A stretch of DNA of 64,000 bases. Source: DATFDN01 sp963756495. Lineage in GTDB: Bacteria > Pseudomonadota > Alphaproteobacteria > Acetobacterales > Acetobacteraceae. Where the stretch lies: NCBI GenBank assembly GCA_963756495.1, contig CAVWNS010000006.1:1-64000 (forward strand), given 5' to 3'. The position numbers and the translations under genes are program-made. This document shows positions 9,227-18,050 of the stretch, piece by piece (the stretch's first letter is position 1; each line of letters opens with the position of its first letter). Under the pieces are notes generated by a model. That model was not told the origin of the DNA. It ran no database searches and saw nothing but the letters and a program-made list of their open reading frames with translations.

Positions 9227-9245
9227 AGCGCAACTGTAATGCTAG
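9227..9245 (-). repeat. right terminal repeat and target duplication of the IS701-family element
   Basis: AGCGCAACTGTAATG followed by CTAG; pairs exactly with 5198-5216. Confidence 0.9.
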
Positions 9246-9384
9246 GCTATCTCAGCACCCTCTACGGCCAGCGCTACCAGGGGGGCGTCAACCTCAATAC
9301 CGGCGCCCTCGGCGCCGCCAGCAACAACGTCAAGGTCTTGGCGGCCGCACTCGGCCTTCATGCCAGATTGGTACCCTGAGGATC

Positions 9385-9770
9385 CATCATCGCTTCGGTG
9401 TACATCATCGGAGTAAATTTCCGCGCAACCTGGGCCGGAAAACGCCCGCAGCATCAAAGGGCTTTCCACCACGGACCGCGGACGGCTGAAGAGATAGCCC
9501 TGAACTTTCGGTGCAGCCCTCGACACGCAGCGTCAACAGCCGGTCCTGGGTCTCGATGCCTTCCGCCGTCGTCGCCATGCCCAAATCCCGGCCCAGCCGC
9601 GCGAGTGCCCGCACGGAACACGTCAATTCCAGTGCGCCGCAGTTGGTCGAACCCACCTTTCGGGATGACGCTGACCCGGCGGCGCCGGTCGGCCGCGTCC
9701 ACGATGCTTGCCCGGCGCGCCGGCTTCGGCCTCGTCGCATCGGCCGGCATGGCCGAAACAGCCTTCAACT
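9385..9770 (-). pseudogene. EAL-domain (c-di-GMP phosphodiesterase) remnant
   Basis: On the minus strand one frame reads VRALARLGRDLGMATTAEGI followed by ETQDRLLTLRVEGCTE. After a frameshift near 9515 another frame continues VQGYLFSRPRSV. Together these match the last part of EAL domains, where TAEGxET and QGYLFSRP are hallmark motifs. The EVL/EAL motif itself and the upstream three quarters of the domain are missing, so this is a decayed 3' fragment. It sits between the nested transposon and the acyltransferase remnant, in a region with several broken genes. Confidence 0.65.
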
Positions 9771-9780
9771 GTGTCCACTA

Positions 9781-10636
9781 TCACACGCCGAACATCGCCC
9801 GTTCTGAATAAGCAATGTCTCCAAGAGGCGGCTGGGACGGCCCTCTGAAATATTTTGGCCTCGGATGACGATACACGCCGACAAGCCCGCGCACCGGGCC
9901 GTTCGCGTCGAGGGTGACAAGGAGGATCCCGCGTCGGGCCAAAAAACGTCCCAATGGCCCTGCGAGCCGGACAAGACTCTCAATGTCGCGGCAATAGACG
10001 AGAATCGCGGACATCATCAAGCCAAGTCTCGGGCGCGGCGCAAAAACGAAGGGATATCGTCGTCCCCCAGAGCGGCATACTATGCTCACGCAACCATAGC
10101 TCGCGTGCCGTAGGAGCAACTCGACCTCGAACGGCTCCAGGTCATCCCGGGGCTGGATGTCGCAGGAAACGGCCTCGGCGTGAGCGCCGCGCGGCCCCAG
10201 GCTGAGCGCCGGTACAGCCAGGAAATGCCCGCAGCAATATCGCGTATATCCTTGTGCTGCCAGGGTGGGCAGTGTATGCCGACCAGGCGTGATGTTGAAG
10301 TAGGTCACGTCCCGATGCCTCAGCGCGCGCGTGATCAGAAGCGATCCGTAGATCCTGAATGCAGGCTCAACGTACCAACTGGATACGTTGCAGCGAATGC
10401 CAATCGTGCCGCCAAAGCCGACATGCGTGAAGATCAGCAGGATCACGCCGACGATGTCACCCCCGCTTTCCAAGATGTAGCCGTATCTGGGATATCCTGG
10501 CGGCGTACCGATGCTCCGACAAGCAGTTGAACGCTTGGCTCCAGAACTCGCGCGAGCGGACGGGGTGGAAGCCGCGCGTGAGCAGATTGACAACTTTTTC
10601 CCTATCAGCGGTATTGATTTCGCGGCATAGGTCCTC
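9781..10636 (-). pseudogene. GNAT-type acyltransferase-like protein, frameshifted
   Basis: The N-terminal part is in one frame (CREINTADREKVVNLLTRG, then SREFWSQAFNCLSEH), and the rest in another (PPGYPRYGYILESGGDIVGV, SWYVEPAFRIYGSLLITRAL, YFNITPGRHTLPTLAAQGY), joining near 10505-10515. The pattern resembles GNAT-fold proteins found beside acyl carrier protein and adenylating genes in alphaproteobacteria; these presumably transfer an acyl group, but the substrate is unknown. It points away from the neighbouring ACP-ligase-reductase genes, and its 5' end lies about 100 bases from the ACP start, so the two units may share a promoter region. Beyond the single frameshift the rest, about 240 codons, is open. 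Confidence 0.6.
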
Positions 10637-10739
10637 GCGACGGCACGGTCGGCGTCGGCCGGGAGAATTCTGGACTTTCGGGGCAGGGGCGGGACTTCCT
10701 GAAGAGCCGATTGCCGTACATGTCAGAAGGGTTGATAAG

Positions 10740-10985
10740 TTGGACGTTAGATCTGTCATAATATCGCAAATTGAGCAGGTTGCAAGGGAGCAGAATAAAG
10801 TGCTTGCCCCCCTATCTGATGACTTGGCGCTCCTTGATTCTGGTCTTCATTCCCTCTGCTTCGCCGTCATCGTGGCCCGCCTCGAAGATGCGCTCGGCCG
10901 TGATCCATTCGGCACTGCCGAGGATGTCTATTTCCCCGCGACTGTCGGCGACTTCATAAAGCTTTATGAAGATGCCGCACGGTGA
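10740..10985 (+). CDS. acyl carrier protein
   Basis: Small acidic protein of 81 residues: a four-helix ACP pattern with DSGLHSLCFAVIVARLEDAL, in which the Ser after Leu-His is the expected phosphopantetheine attachment site (canonical DSL is here HSL). No in-frame ATG exists; TTG at 10740 is chosen because AGAAGG lies at 10725-10730. It is followed immediately by an adenylating ligase whose start overlaps the ACP stop, so the ligase probably loads an acid onto this carrier. This is an accessory ACP; the fatty-acid AcpP has a different consensus (GADSLDTVEL). It is the only intact member of its cluster. Confidence 0.82.
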   Translation: MDVRSVIISQIEQVAREQNKVLAPLSDDLALLDSGLHSLCFAVIVARLEDALGRDPFGTAEDVYFPATVGDFIKLYEDAAR

Positions 10986-12380
10986 GGAGAGCACGCTCCG
11001 GGACGCGCTGGGTGCCGGCGGACGCTTGTCCAGCGGCGTCCTCTGGAGCGCAGACGCAAGTGTCGCGCTGGGCGATTTGATCCGGGGCACGAGCCTGGCC
11101 AGCAGTTTGGATGTGTTTCACGGGCGTTCGGTGCTCGTCCGCACGGACGATCAGTTGACGGCGATGCTCGCGTTCATTGAGCTCGACGGGATTGCACACA
11201 AACTCATTCTCTGCCCGCCCGACCTGCCGCTCACCCACATCGCGTCCGTCATGGAAGCCGGTTGCGTCGACATCGTCGTATCCGACCGCCCGACATCGGA
11301 CGCCGATACCCCTCGCCCCGGTTGTCAGGTCGCGTGCAGCCCCAAGATCGTGCCGGCCGATCCTGGCCAGGGCGGGTTCTGCCGCACGGAATGGGTTCTC
11401 CTCACATCGGGGACAACCGGCCTGCCCAAGATGATCTCGCACACGCTGGCGAGCTTGGCGGGCGCGATCGGCCGCGATGGGGCGCAGACAAATACCACCG
11501 TCTGGAGCACGTTCTACGATATCCGCCGCTACGGCGGCCTGCAGATCTTGCTGCGCGCGCTGCTCGGCGGGGGATCGCTGGTGTTGTCGAGCGCCCGCGA
11601 GCCGATCGCGCGATTTCCTCACGCGCGCCGGCGCGCATGGCGTGACGCACATCTCCGGGACGCCGTCGCATTGGCGCCGCGCGCTCATGAGTCCGGCGGC
11701 TCACAGTATAGCGCCCCGGTATGTCCGCCTGTCGGGCGAAGATCGCGGATCAGGCGATCCTGGATCACCTTCGGGCGTTCTTCCCGCGCGCCAGGGTCGC
11801 CCACGCGTTCGCGTCGACCGAGGCCGGCGTCGCGTTCGACGTCGGCGACGGCCTGGCGGGCTTTCCGGCCAGCCTGATCGGAACGGGAAGCTCGCGGCGT
11901 GGAGATGAAGGTCGAGGAGGGCTCGCTGCGGATCCGGTCGGCGCGCACCGCGACGCGTTATCTCAGGGGAGCGGCCGTGGCATGGCCATCGCCGAGGCGG
12001 ACGGCTTCGTCGATACCGGCGACATGGTCGAGCTGCGCGGCGACCGCTACTACTTCGTCGGCCGTCGCGACGGGATCATCAACGTTGGCGGGCTGAAGGT
12101 CCATCCCGAGGAGGTCGAAGCGGTGATCAACCGCCATCCCGGCGTGCGGATGTCGCTTGTGAAGGCGCGCAAGAGCCCGATCACCGGTGCGGTCGTGGTC
12201 GCCGACGTCGTCGCGAGACTCGATCCGCGCGACGGCGACGAGGCAGCCTGCCTCAAGGGCGAGATCATCGACGTCGTGCCGGGCGCGCCTTGCCGCCCAC
12301 AAGGTCCCGGCCGTCGATCCGTTTCGTGCCGTCCCTGGACGTCGCCGCCTCCGGCAAGCTCGCCCGGCCCCGATGCCTAA
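10966..12380 (+). pseudogene. AMP-dependent acyl/aryl ligase of an ACP cluster, multiply frameshifted
   Basis: The first about 210 codons are open and contain the adenylate-forming signature LLTSGTTGLPKMISHTL. The family sequence then continues in other frames: GVTHISGTPSHWRRALMSPA, then FFPRARVAHAFASTEAGVAF, then GFVDTGDMVELRGDRYYFVG and GRRDGIINVGGLKVHPEEVE, and finally KLARPDA before TAA 12380. Frame changes lie near 11620, 11720, 11890-11980 and 12290-12370. Intact, this would be a class I adenylate-forming enzyme of about 465 residues, activating a carboxylic acid for the adjacent ACP. Its stop overlaps the ATG of the following reductase. Confidence 0.75.
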
Positions 12381-13116
12381 CGTCATCGTCACCGGCGGCA
12401 GCCGTGGGCTCGGGCTCGGAATCGCCCGCAAGCTCGCGGCGGCTGGCTATGGCGTCATTGCCATCGCCCGGCAGCGAGAGCCAGCAGCTTGCCGCCGCCA
12501 TGCGCGAGGCGGAGCGAAGCCGGCGGCGGATCGCGTGCACTTCCGGCCATTCGATCTTGCCGAGATCGACGCAATTCCCGGCTTTGTCAGGGAGCTGCGC
12601 AAGGAGTTCGGCGCGATCTACGGGCTGGTCAACAATGCGGCGACTCGGGACGAGCGGCCTCCTGGCCACGATGCGCGATGCGTCAGATCGAGCGGCTGGT
12701 CCGCCTCAACGTTGTCTCTCCGATCATCCTGACGAAATATGTCGTGCGCACGATGATGGCCGGACGGCGGCGGGCGCATCGTCAACATCGCCTCGATCGT
12801 CGGCTTTACCGGGTATCAGCGGCCTTTCGGTCTACGGCGCGACCAAGGCGGCGATCATCGGCTTCACCCGCTCGCTTGCCCGCGAGGTCGGCCCGTTGGG
12901 CATCAACGTCAACGCCATCGCGCCGGGCTTCGTCGACACCGACATGACCGGAGGTCTGGCAGAACGCGCAGCGCGACCAAGTGGTGCGGCGCAGCGCGTT
13001 GCAGCCGCCTCGCCGAGGTGGATGATGTCGCCGATGCAGTCGAGTTCCTGCTCGGCGACAAGGCGCGCAACATCACCGGGACCGTGCTGACCGTCGACGC
13101 CGGCGGCACGGCGTAG
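12373..13116 (+). pseudogene. FabG-like short-chain dehydrogenase/reductase, multiply frameshifted
   Basis: Starts MPNVIVTGGSRGLGLGIARK, the Rossmann TGxxxGxG motif. Conserved pieces follow in changing frames: HFRPFDLAEIDAIPGF, YGLVNNAAT (NNA motif), LVRLNVVSPIILTKYVVRTM, then SVYGATKAAIIGFTRSLARE (catalytic YxxxK), NVNAIAPGFVDTDMTGGLAE, and ITGTVLTVDAGGTA before TAG 13116. At least five frame changes occur in 740 bases, so no functional product is expected as read. An intact version would be a 3-oxoacyl-ACP reductase-like enzyme of about 245 residues, presumably reducing an acyl group on the ACP encoded two genes upstream. Confidence 0.75.
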
Positions 13117-13180
13117 GCGGGCCGCGGCTACAAAGGCAGGCTACCGGCCTGGATGCGTGCGTACAGCGGCGCATCGAGCG

Positions 13181-14917
13181 TTAACGAAGGCCTGACGTGA
13201 CGCGGTCATTGAAGTAGAGCGCGTCACTGACAACACGCCGGATCATAGCCTTCGCGCGCAAGGTCTTGCTTCTTCGGCTTGAACGTCGCCGTCGCTTCGA
13301 TTCGCCTGCAAACGCGCAGGAAAAGCGGCTGGGCATAGCCGGGCAATCGCTCCGCCAGACCATTTCCGGAGTGTGGCGAGGTCGAAGCCTGGTCCGGGCA
13401 CGACAGCGGCCATTCCGGCACGGCCTTCCGTGCCGGGCACGGTCACCCCATAGACGACCGCCTCCGTGATGCCGGGGCATCCAGCGATCATCTCAGCGAC
13501 CTCCATGGTCGATACGTTCTCCCCTTTCCAGCGGAACGTGTCGCCGAGGCGATCGACGAAGTAGAAGTAGCCCCGACTGTTCCGCCGCATGAGATCGCCC
13601 GTGCGGAACCAAGCGTCTCCCTTCGCGAATACGCTCGCGAAGGATTTTGGTTTCGGACGCTGCCTTGTCGGTGTAGCCCTCGAACCGGCCACCCGGCCCT
13701 GAGCGGTCGGTGATCTCGCCAATGGCCTCACCGACCTCGTCGGGCGAGCAACGGACGCAGAACCCATCCTCCCCTCGGACAGGCACGCCGAGTGCGATAT
13801 CAAGCTTGACCAGCGCCACCGGGAAGCGGTGGGCGAGAAACGCGGGAATGCGGCCGATGGCTCCAGGTTCGCCCTCGGCGTTGTATAAGGAAAAGCTGCC
13901 TTCGGTCGCGGCGTAGAACTCGAGGATCTGCGGAACGCGAAAGCGGCGCTGAAATCCCTCCCAAACCTCAAGTCGCAGACCGTTGCCACAGCATAGCCTG
14001 AGTCGGTGTGCGGTTTCCAGCGGATGTGGCGGGCTGTTGAGGAGGTAGCGGCACAGCTCGCCGACATACTGGAATAGAGTGCACTCCCAACCGGCGATGT
14101 CGCTCCAGAATCCCGCTGCCGAGAAGCGTTCCTGGAGCACGACGGACCCGCCGCCCACCAGTGTCGCTCCGGTGGCCACCACTCCGCCGATGCTGTGATA
14201 CATCGGCAGGCAATTATACATCCTGTCGCCCGGCCCCGTATCCAGCATGCCGGCGAACCAATGGCTCCACTGCATCAGTCGAAAATGGCTTACGTTGGCG
14301 GCCTTGGGCAGACCGGTCGTGCCGGACGTGTAAATACAGAGCGCCCGGTCATTGATGGTGGGAGATGGCCGCTCAGAGCCGCAGAGCCTGTCGCCCGCGA
14401 AAGCCTGTACCTCGCGGTCGATGCGCGGGAAGCCGTGGCCATCCCCGCCGTACACCCAGCACTGGACCCTGGGAAATTGAGGGAGAACGGCGGCAACAGC
14501 GCCGGCGAGACCGGCACCGACGATGATGCCCCGGGGTGACACCACGCCGACGGAGTGGGCGAGCGGGGCGCCGACCAGGTTGGTATTGACAAGAGCCGCG
14601 ACCACGCCGGCACGCGCCAGCCCCAGCCAGATCGCCATGTAGTCCGGGCAGTTGGGCACGAGGAGGCAGACCGTGTCGCCGGGAGCGAAATTCTGCGCCA
14701 GCGCCCAACGGGCGTATTGGTTCGCCCTCTCGGCAAGTGCGCGGAAGGTGAGGCACTCCTGAGCAGAGAGGAGAGCGGGCGCCGTTTCGAACCTGTCGGC
14801 AAGGTCATCGATCAGGGTCGGGAGGGTCGTGCCGGGGTTCTCGGCTATCGGCGCCGTCATCGCGAGCGCGCGCACCCACGCCTTGAGAGCCGGCCCGCCG
14901 GCCTCCCTCGTCCTCAC
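13181..14917 (-). pseudogene. FATP-type long-chain acyl-CoA synthetase, frameshifted in its C-terminal third
   Basis: The first about 420 residues are open. They match the FATP/very-long-chain acyl-CoA synthetase family (RALAMTAPIAENPG, DRALCIYTSGTTGLPKAANV, MYNCLPMYHSIGGVVA, ILEFYAATEGSFSLYNAEG). Frames then change near 13640 (GDAWFRTGDLMRRN, FYFVDRLGDTFRWKGENVST), 13370 (LAERLPGYAQPLFLRV, ATFKPKKQDLAREGYDP) and 13245 (DALYFNDRVTSGLR, stop 13181). An intact enzyme would be about 580 residues and form acyl-CoA from fatty acids. The start chosen is GTG 14917, which overlaps the stop of a 47-codon gene by four bases; ATG 14860 is an alternative. It converges on the ACP-ligase-reductase genes. 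Confidence 0.8.
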
Positions 14918-15057
14918 GCCGCGCTCTGCAGCGCGTTCACGAGCTTGCCATGCAACCGCTCGGACGCGATACGCGCTCCGCACCATGCCGCAGCAACATG
15001 ACGCCAAAGCCCTACGGGCCGGGCGGCAACGGTGTAGGCCTCGAGCAGGTCTAGCAT
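14914..15057 (-). CDS. small hypothetical protein coupled to the acyl-CoA synthetase
   Basis: A 47-codon frame starting ATG 15057 (MLDLLEAYTVAARPVGLWRH) and ending ALQSAA with TGA at 14914-14916. Its stop overlaps the probable GTG start of the acyl-CoA synthetase in a GTGA arrangement, which suggests translational coupling and argues that the frame is used. The composition is a hydrophobic and basic amphipathic mix without a clear membrane segment. I do not recognise a family; it could also be the truncated end of a longer gene lost upstream. Confidence 0.35.
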   Translation of the reverse strand: MLDLLEAYTVAARPVGLWRHVAAAWCGARIASERLHGKLVNALQSAA

Positions 15058-15199
15058 CCCGCGCCCGTCGTCCCGAAGGCTGTTTGGTTTGAGTCACGCC
15101 ACCATGGCGGGCTCGTTTGCTTGCGCATCATAGCGCGCTCGGCGTCGGCAGGCGAGATGTTTCCGACCGGCTGGCTCAGCGTGAAACCGCTTCGGACGC

Positions 15200-16501
15200 T
15201 CACCCCGAGGCCGCCAGCATCCCGATCTTGCGCAAATCCTCCACGAACGCCTGATACTCCCGCCGCTTCGCCGCGTCGTCGGGAACGCGCAGCAGGAACG
15301 AGGGGTGCACGGTGACGAATCCGATCTCGGTGTCGGACAGCCGGATCGGGCGCCCGCGCTCGCGGCTGATGGTGACCGCGCGGCCGAGCAGGGCGCGGGC
15401 GGCGGTCGCGCCGAGTGCCACGATCAGTCGCGGCTGAAGCCGCACCCGCTCCACGTCCAGCCAGAAGCCGCACGCCTTCACCTCGCTCGCCTCCGGGCTC
15501 TGGTGCAGCCGGCGCTTGCCGCGCTGAGTGAACTTGAAGTGCTTGACGGCATTGGTGACATACATCGCGCGCCGGTCCAGCCCCGCCTCCAGCATCGCGC
15601 GATCGAACAACTGCCCGGCGGGGCCGACGAAGGGCCGGCCGATGACGTCCTCCTGATCGCCCGGCTGCTCCCCCACGAACATCACGCGCGCGCCCGCGGG
15701 ACCCTCGCCGAACACGGTCTGCGTGGCCGGGGCGAACAGCGGACAGCGGTGACAATCCGAGGCCTCGTGGGCGGCCTGCTCCACCCCGGGATCGGCGCCG
15801 ACCGACATCACCACCGGGCCGACCGGCGCGCGATCGGGCGGCCACGGGTCCTCGGCCAGCTCCTCCGCCTCCGGCACGCTCGTCCCCGGACGGGCGGCGG
15901 CCAGGAGCTGATCGGCATAGGCCCGCCAATAGGCGGCCAAGGCCTCGTCGTCCGGCACCGCCGCCACATCCGCCCCCGGCCCGAAGCGTAGCCCATCGTC
16001 GTCCCAGTGCGCGCTGCCCTCCGGCGTCAGGATCGACACTGCCCGGGGGAAGCGCCGGAACAGAAGTTGCGCATCCGCCTCCAGGACATGATGGGCCGGC
16101 CGGTACCAGCCGACATGGCGGCCGTCGATCGCCAGGTAGCGAAGCTGCGCGCGCATCCGGTGTGCCTCGGAGCGTACGGCGTAGGCAAGCCTGTGGGCCG
16201 AGAGCACCTCCTCGTCGTCGGACTCGTCGAGAACGAGCGAGCCCGCCTGGGCGCGCCAGATCAGCCGATAAAGCAGATCGAACCGCGCCGGATCGCGGGC
16301 CTGGATGGCCAGTCCGGCAAGCGCGACCAACGCGCGCGGCACCGAAAACCCGCCGGCGGCCGGGGCATGATCCACCGGGCGCGCGTGCGCATCCACGCGC
16401 CAGCGCACTTCTTCCGGGCGCACGCCGGCGATCGCCAATGCACGGGCAGCAGCACGCCAGCCCGCGAAATCCGTCTCACCCTGCAGCGTGATGTGGCGCA
16501 T
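15200..16501 (-). CDS. DUF4130 domain fused to UdgX-type uracil-DNA glycosylase/binding protein
   Basis: Protein of 433 residues with two parts. Residues 1 to about 200 match the DUF4130 family (LIWRAQAGSL, VGWYRPAHHVLEADAQLLFR). Residues about 235-433 are a family-4-like uracil-DNA glycosylase: CHRC (250-253) as part of the iron-sulfur ligands, GEQPGDQED (about 276) as the catalytic loop, and HPSFLLR (about 399). Between them is KRRLH (about 329-333), the R-loop motif that defines UdgX. In studied UdgX proteins its His bonds covalently to the deoxyribose after uracil removal, capping the abasic site. The gene is divergent from the EamA transporter with 70 bases between them. The radical-SAM repair partner often found next to such proteins is not here. 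Confidence 0.9.
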   Translation of the reverse strand: MRHITLQGETDFAGWRAAARALAIAGVRPEEVRWRVDAHARPVDHAPAAGGFSVPRALVALAGLAIQARDPARFDLLYRLIWRAQAGSLVLDESDDEEVLSAHRLAYAVRSEAHRMRAQLRYLAIDGRHVGWYRPAHHVLEADAQLLFRRFPRAVSILTPEGSAHWDDDGLRFGPGADVAAVPDDEALAAYWRAYADQLLAAARPGTSVPEAEELAEDPWPPDRAPVGPVVMSVGADPGVEQAAHEASDCHRCPLFAPATQTVFGEGPAGARVMFVGEQPGDQEDVIGRPFVGPAGQLFDRAMLEAGLDRRAMYVTNAVKHFKFTQRGKRRLHQSPEASEVKACGFWLDVERVRLQPRLIVALGATAARALLGRAVTISRERGRPIRLSDTEIGFVTVHPSFLLRVPDDAAKRREYQAFVEDLRKIGMLAASG

Positions 16502-16571
16502 GACCGAGAAATTGTCGCACTTAACGAGAGTTTTCAGGCGCCATACCGAAATGTGTTGAAATCTGGGCAGA

Positions 16572-17554
16572 ATGCATGGCTCTCATGGGTTTGTGATGAC
16601 TTTCCCCCCCTGCGCTGGCAGCCGCGAACTCTGGTCGGCCTGGACCCTGCTGGCCGTGACCAACCTGCTCTGGAGCGGCAACATCGTGCTCGCGCGCGGG
16701 ATCGCGGGTCTCGTCCCGCCGGTGACGCTCGCCTATTGGCGCTGGACTGGCGTGTTCCTGATCTCGCTGCCATTCGCGTGGCCGCTGCTGCGACGCATTG
16801 CGCCGACGATGATCCGGCACTGGCCCATCATGGTGCTCCTCGCGGCCACCGGCATCGCGTCGTACAACACGATCTCCTACATAGCGCTGCACAGCACCAC
16901 GGCGCTCAACGTGCTGTTGCTGCAATCGGCGGCCCCGCTGCTGATCGTGGCCCTCGGCCTCCTGATCTTCGGCGAGCGTCCCTCGATGCGGCAGGTGGGC
17001 GGGATCGCCCTGTCGCTCTGCGGCGTCGCAGCCATCGCGGGCCATGGGTCGGTGGCCGCACTAGCCGCGCTGCGCGTGAACCGGGGGATCTCTGGGTGAT
17101 GCTCGCGCTGGTGCTCTATGCCGTCTACTGCGTGATGCTGCGGCGGCGCCCGCCGGTGCACCCGCTGAGTTTCCTGTCGGCCGCGATGGGCCTGCGCTCG
17201 GTGATGATGCTGCCGTTCTACCTGTGGGAGCACGCGGCCGGCGCGCACGTCCAGAGTGGCTGGGCGACCTGGACGTCGATCGCCTACGTGGCGGTGTTCC
17301 CCTCGCTGATCGCGCACCTTCTGTTCAATCGCGGGATCGAGCTGATCGGCGCCGGCGTGGCCGGGCATTCGATACATCTGATGCCGCTGTTCGGCAGCGC
17401 CCTCGCGGTGCTGTTCCTGGGCGAGCGGTTCGAGCGCTATCATGCGGTCGGACTCGGCCTGATCGGCGGCGGCACCCTGTTTGCTTCGCCCGGGCCGGCG
17501 CGCCGGCAACTCGGGGTCCTTCGGCCGCGCGTGAGCCCGCTGCGACCGGTTTGA
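16572..17554 (+). pseudogene. EamA/DMT-family transporter, one frameshift
   Basis: The first half (LLAVTNLLWSGNIVLARGIA and LIVALGLLIFGERPSMRQVG) and second half (VMLALVLYAVYCVMLRRRPP, IAYVAVFPSLIAHLLFNRGI, AVLFLGERFERYHAVGLGLI) are the two EamA repeats of a drug/metabolite exporter with about ten membrane segments. They lie in different frames that meet near 17085-17095, where GGGGGATCTCTGGG may hide a one-base error. Joined, the protein has about 325 residues, the normal length. The substrate cannot be told. A start at ATG 16596 is equally possible. The frameshift may be a sequencing artefact, because both halves are well conserved. Confidence 0.8.
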
Positions 17555-17574
17555 ACGCGCCCTGGAGGATTGTC

Positions 17575-18046
17575 GTGCTGTCCCGACGGTTGGCCGCCAT
17601 TCTCGCCATGCTTGTCGCCCTGGCCGAGGCCGTGCGCGCCGAAACCGCGCCTGCGCCAGATGCGGCACAAGCCAAGCCGCCGCCGGCGTCCCCCGGGCCG
17701 ACCACCGTGGAGCCGGTGGACAAGGACCAGGCGGTGGCGATCCTCGGCAGGCTGGTGACCGGGCCGGAGGGCAAGCAGATCGGCCGGCTGACCGACGTGC
17801 TGGTGGACGGGACCGGCCAGCCGCAGGCGGCCGTGCTCGACATCGGCGGGTTCATGGGCGTGGGAATCGCAGCATCGCGGTGCACTGGAAGACGCTGCAT
17901 TTCACCCCGTCGGACGCCGAAGGCGCCGATCACGGCTCGATCTCTCGCTGGACCAGATCAAGGCGATGCCGGAATACAAGGGTCTGGCCAGCCAGCCCGC
18001 GCCGGTGGTGGTGCCGGCCGCCGCCAAGCCCGCGCCGGCGCATTGA
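17575..18046 (+). pseudogene. exported PRC-barrel domain protein, one frameshift
   Basis: Begins at GTG 17575, seven bases after GGAGG, with a signal peptide (LSRRLAAILAMLVALAEAVRA). A Pro/Ala-rich linker and a PRC-barrel follow (GRLVTGPEGKQIGRLTDVLV, QPQAAVLDIGGFMGVG). After about 17866 the conserved part continues in another frame (SIAVHWKTLHFTPSDAEG, DQIKAMPEYKGLASQPAP) to TGA 18046. Joined, it has about 156 residues. Exported PRC-barrel proteins are common in alphaproteobacteria and their role is unknown. The gene lies between two membrane transporters on the same strand, with only five bases to the next start. Confidence 0.72.
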
Positions 18047-18050
18047 TCCG

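Larger units (their letters stand above)
5202..9241 (-). mobile_element. IS701-family insertion sequence, itself interrupted by an IS21-family element
   Basis: The element is bounded by perfect inverted repeats, CATTACAGTTGCGCT at 5202-5216 and its complement at 9227-9241. Both ends are flanked by CTAG (5198-5201 and 9242-9245), a 4-base target duplication that fits the YTAR target known for the IS701 family. Without the inserted IS21 (5364-7969 plus one 7-base duplication) it would be about 1.43 kb, normal for the family. Its transposase reads on the minus strand in two pieces. Because the transposase is split, the element cannot move by itself. Confidence 0.9.
4776..9379 (+). pseudogene. 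exported-protein gene split by a nested insertion sequence
   Basis: The 5' part begins near 4776 (or ATG 4818) with a hydrophobic stretch ending SARAQSAAAP, which resembles a signal peptide, and runs to a stop at 5039. The protein-like sequence continues in another frame (AAYDGLGAREGG, NLGGFRIGGNVLGDAMNN) to 5201, where the IS701-family element enters. Removing that element with one CTAG copy (5198-5201 joined to 9246) restores an open frame across the junction: VVAPGLLGYLSTLYGQRYQGG, ending at 9379 with LGLHARLVP. The gene was therefore one secreted or surface protein of roughly 200 residues, now dead through the insertion plus a frameshift near 5020-5035. I do not recognise the family. Confidence 0.7.
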
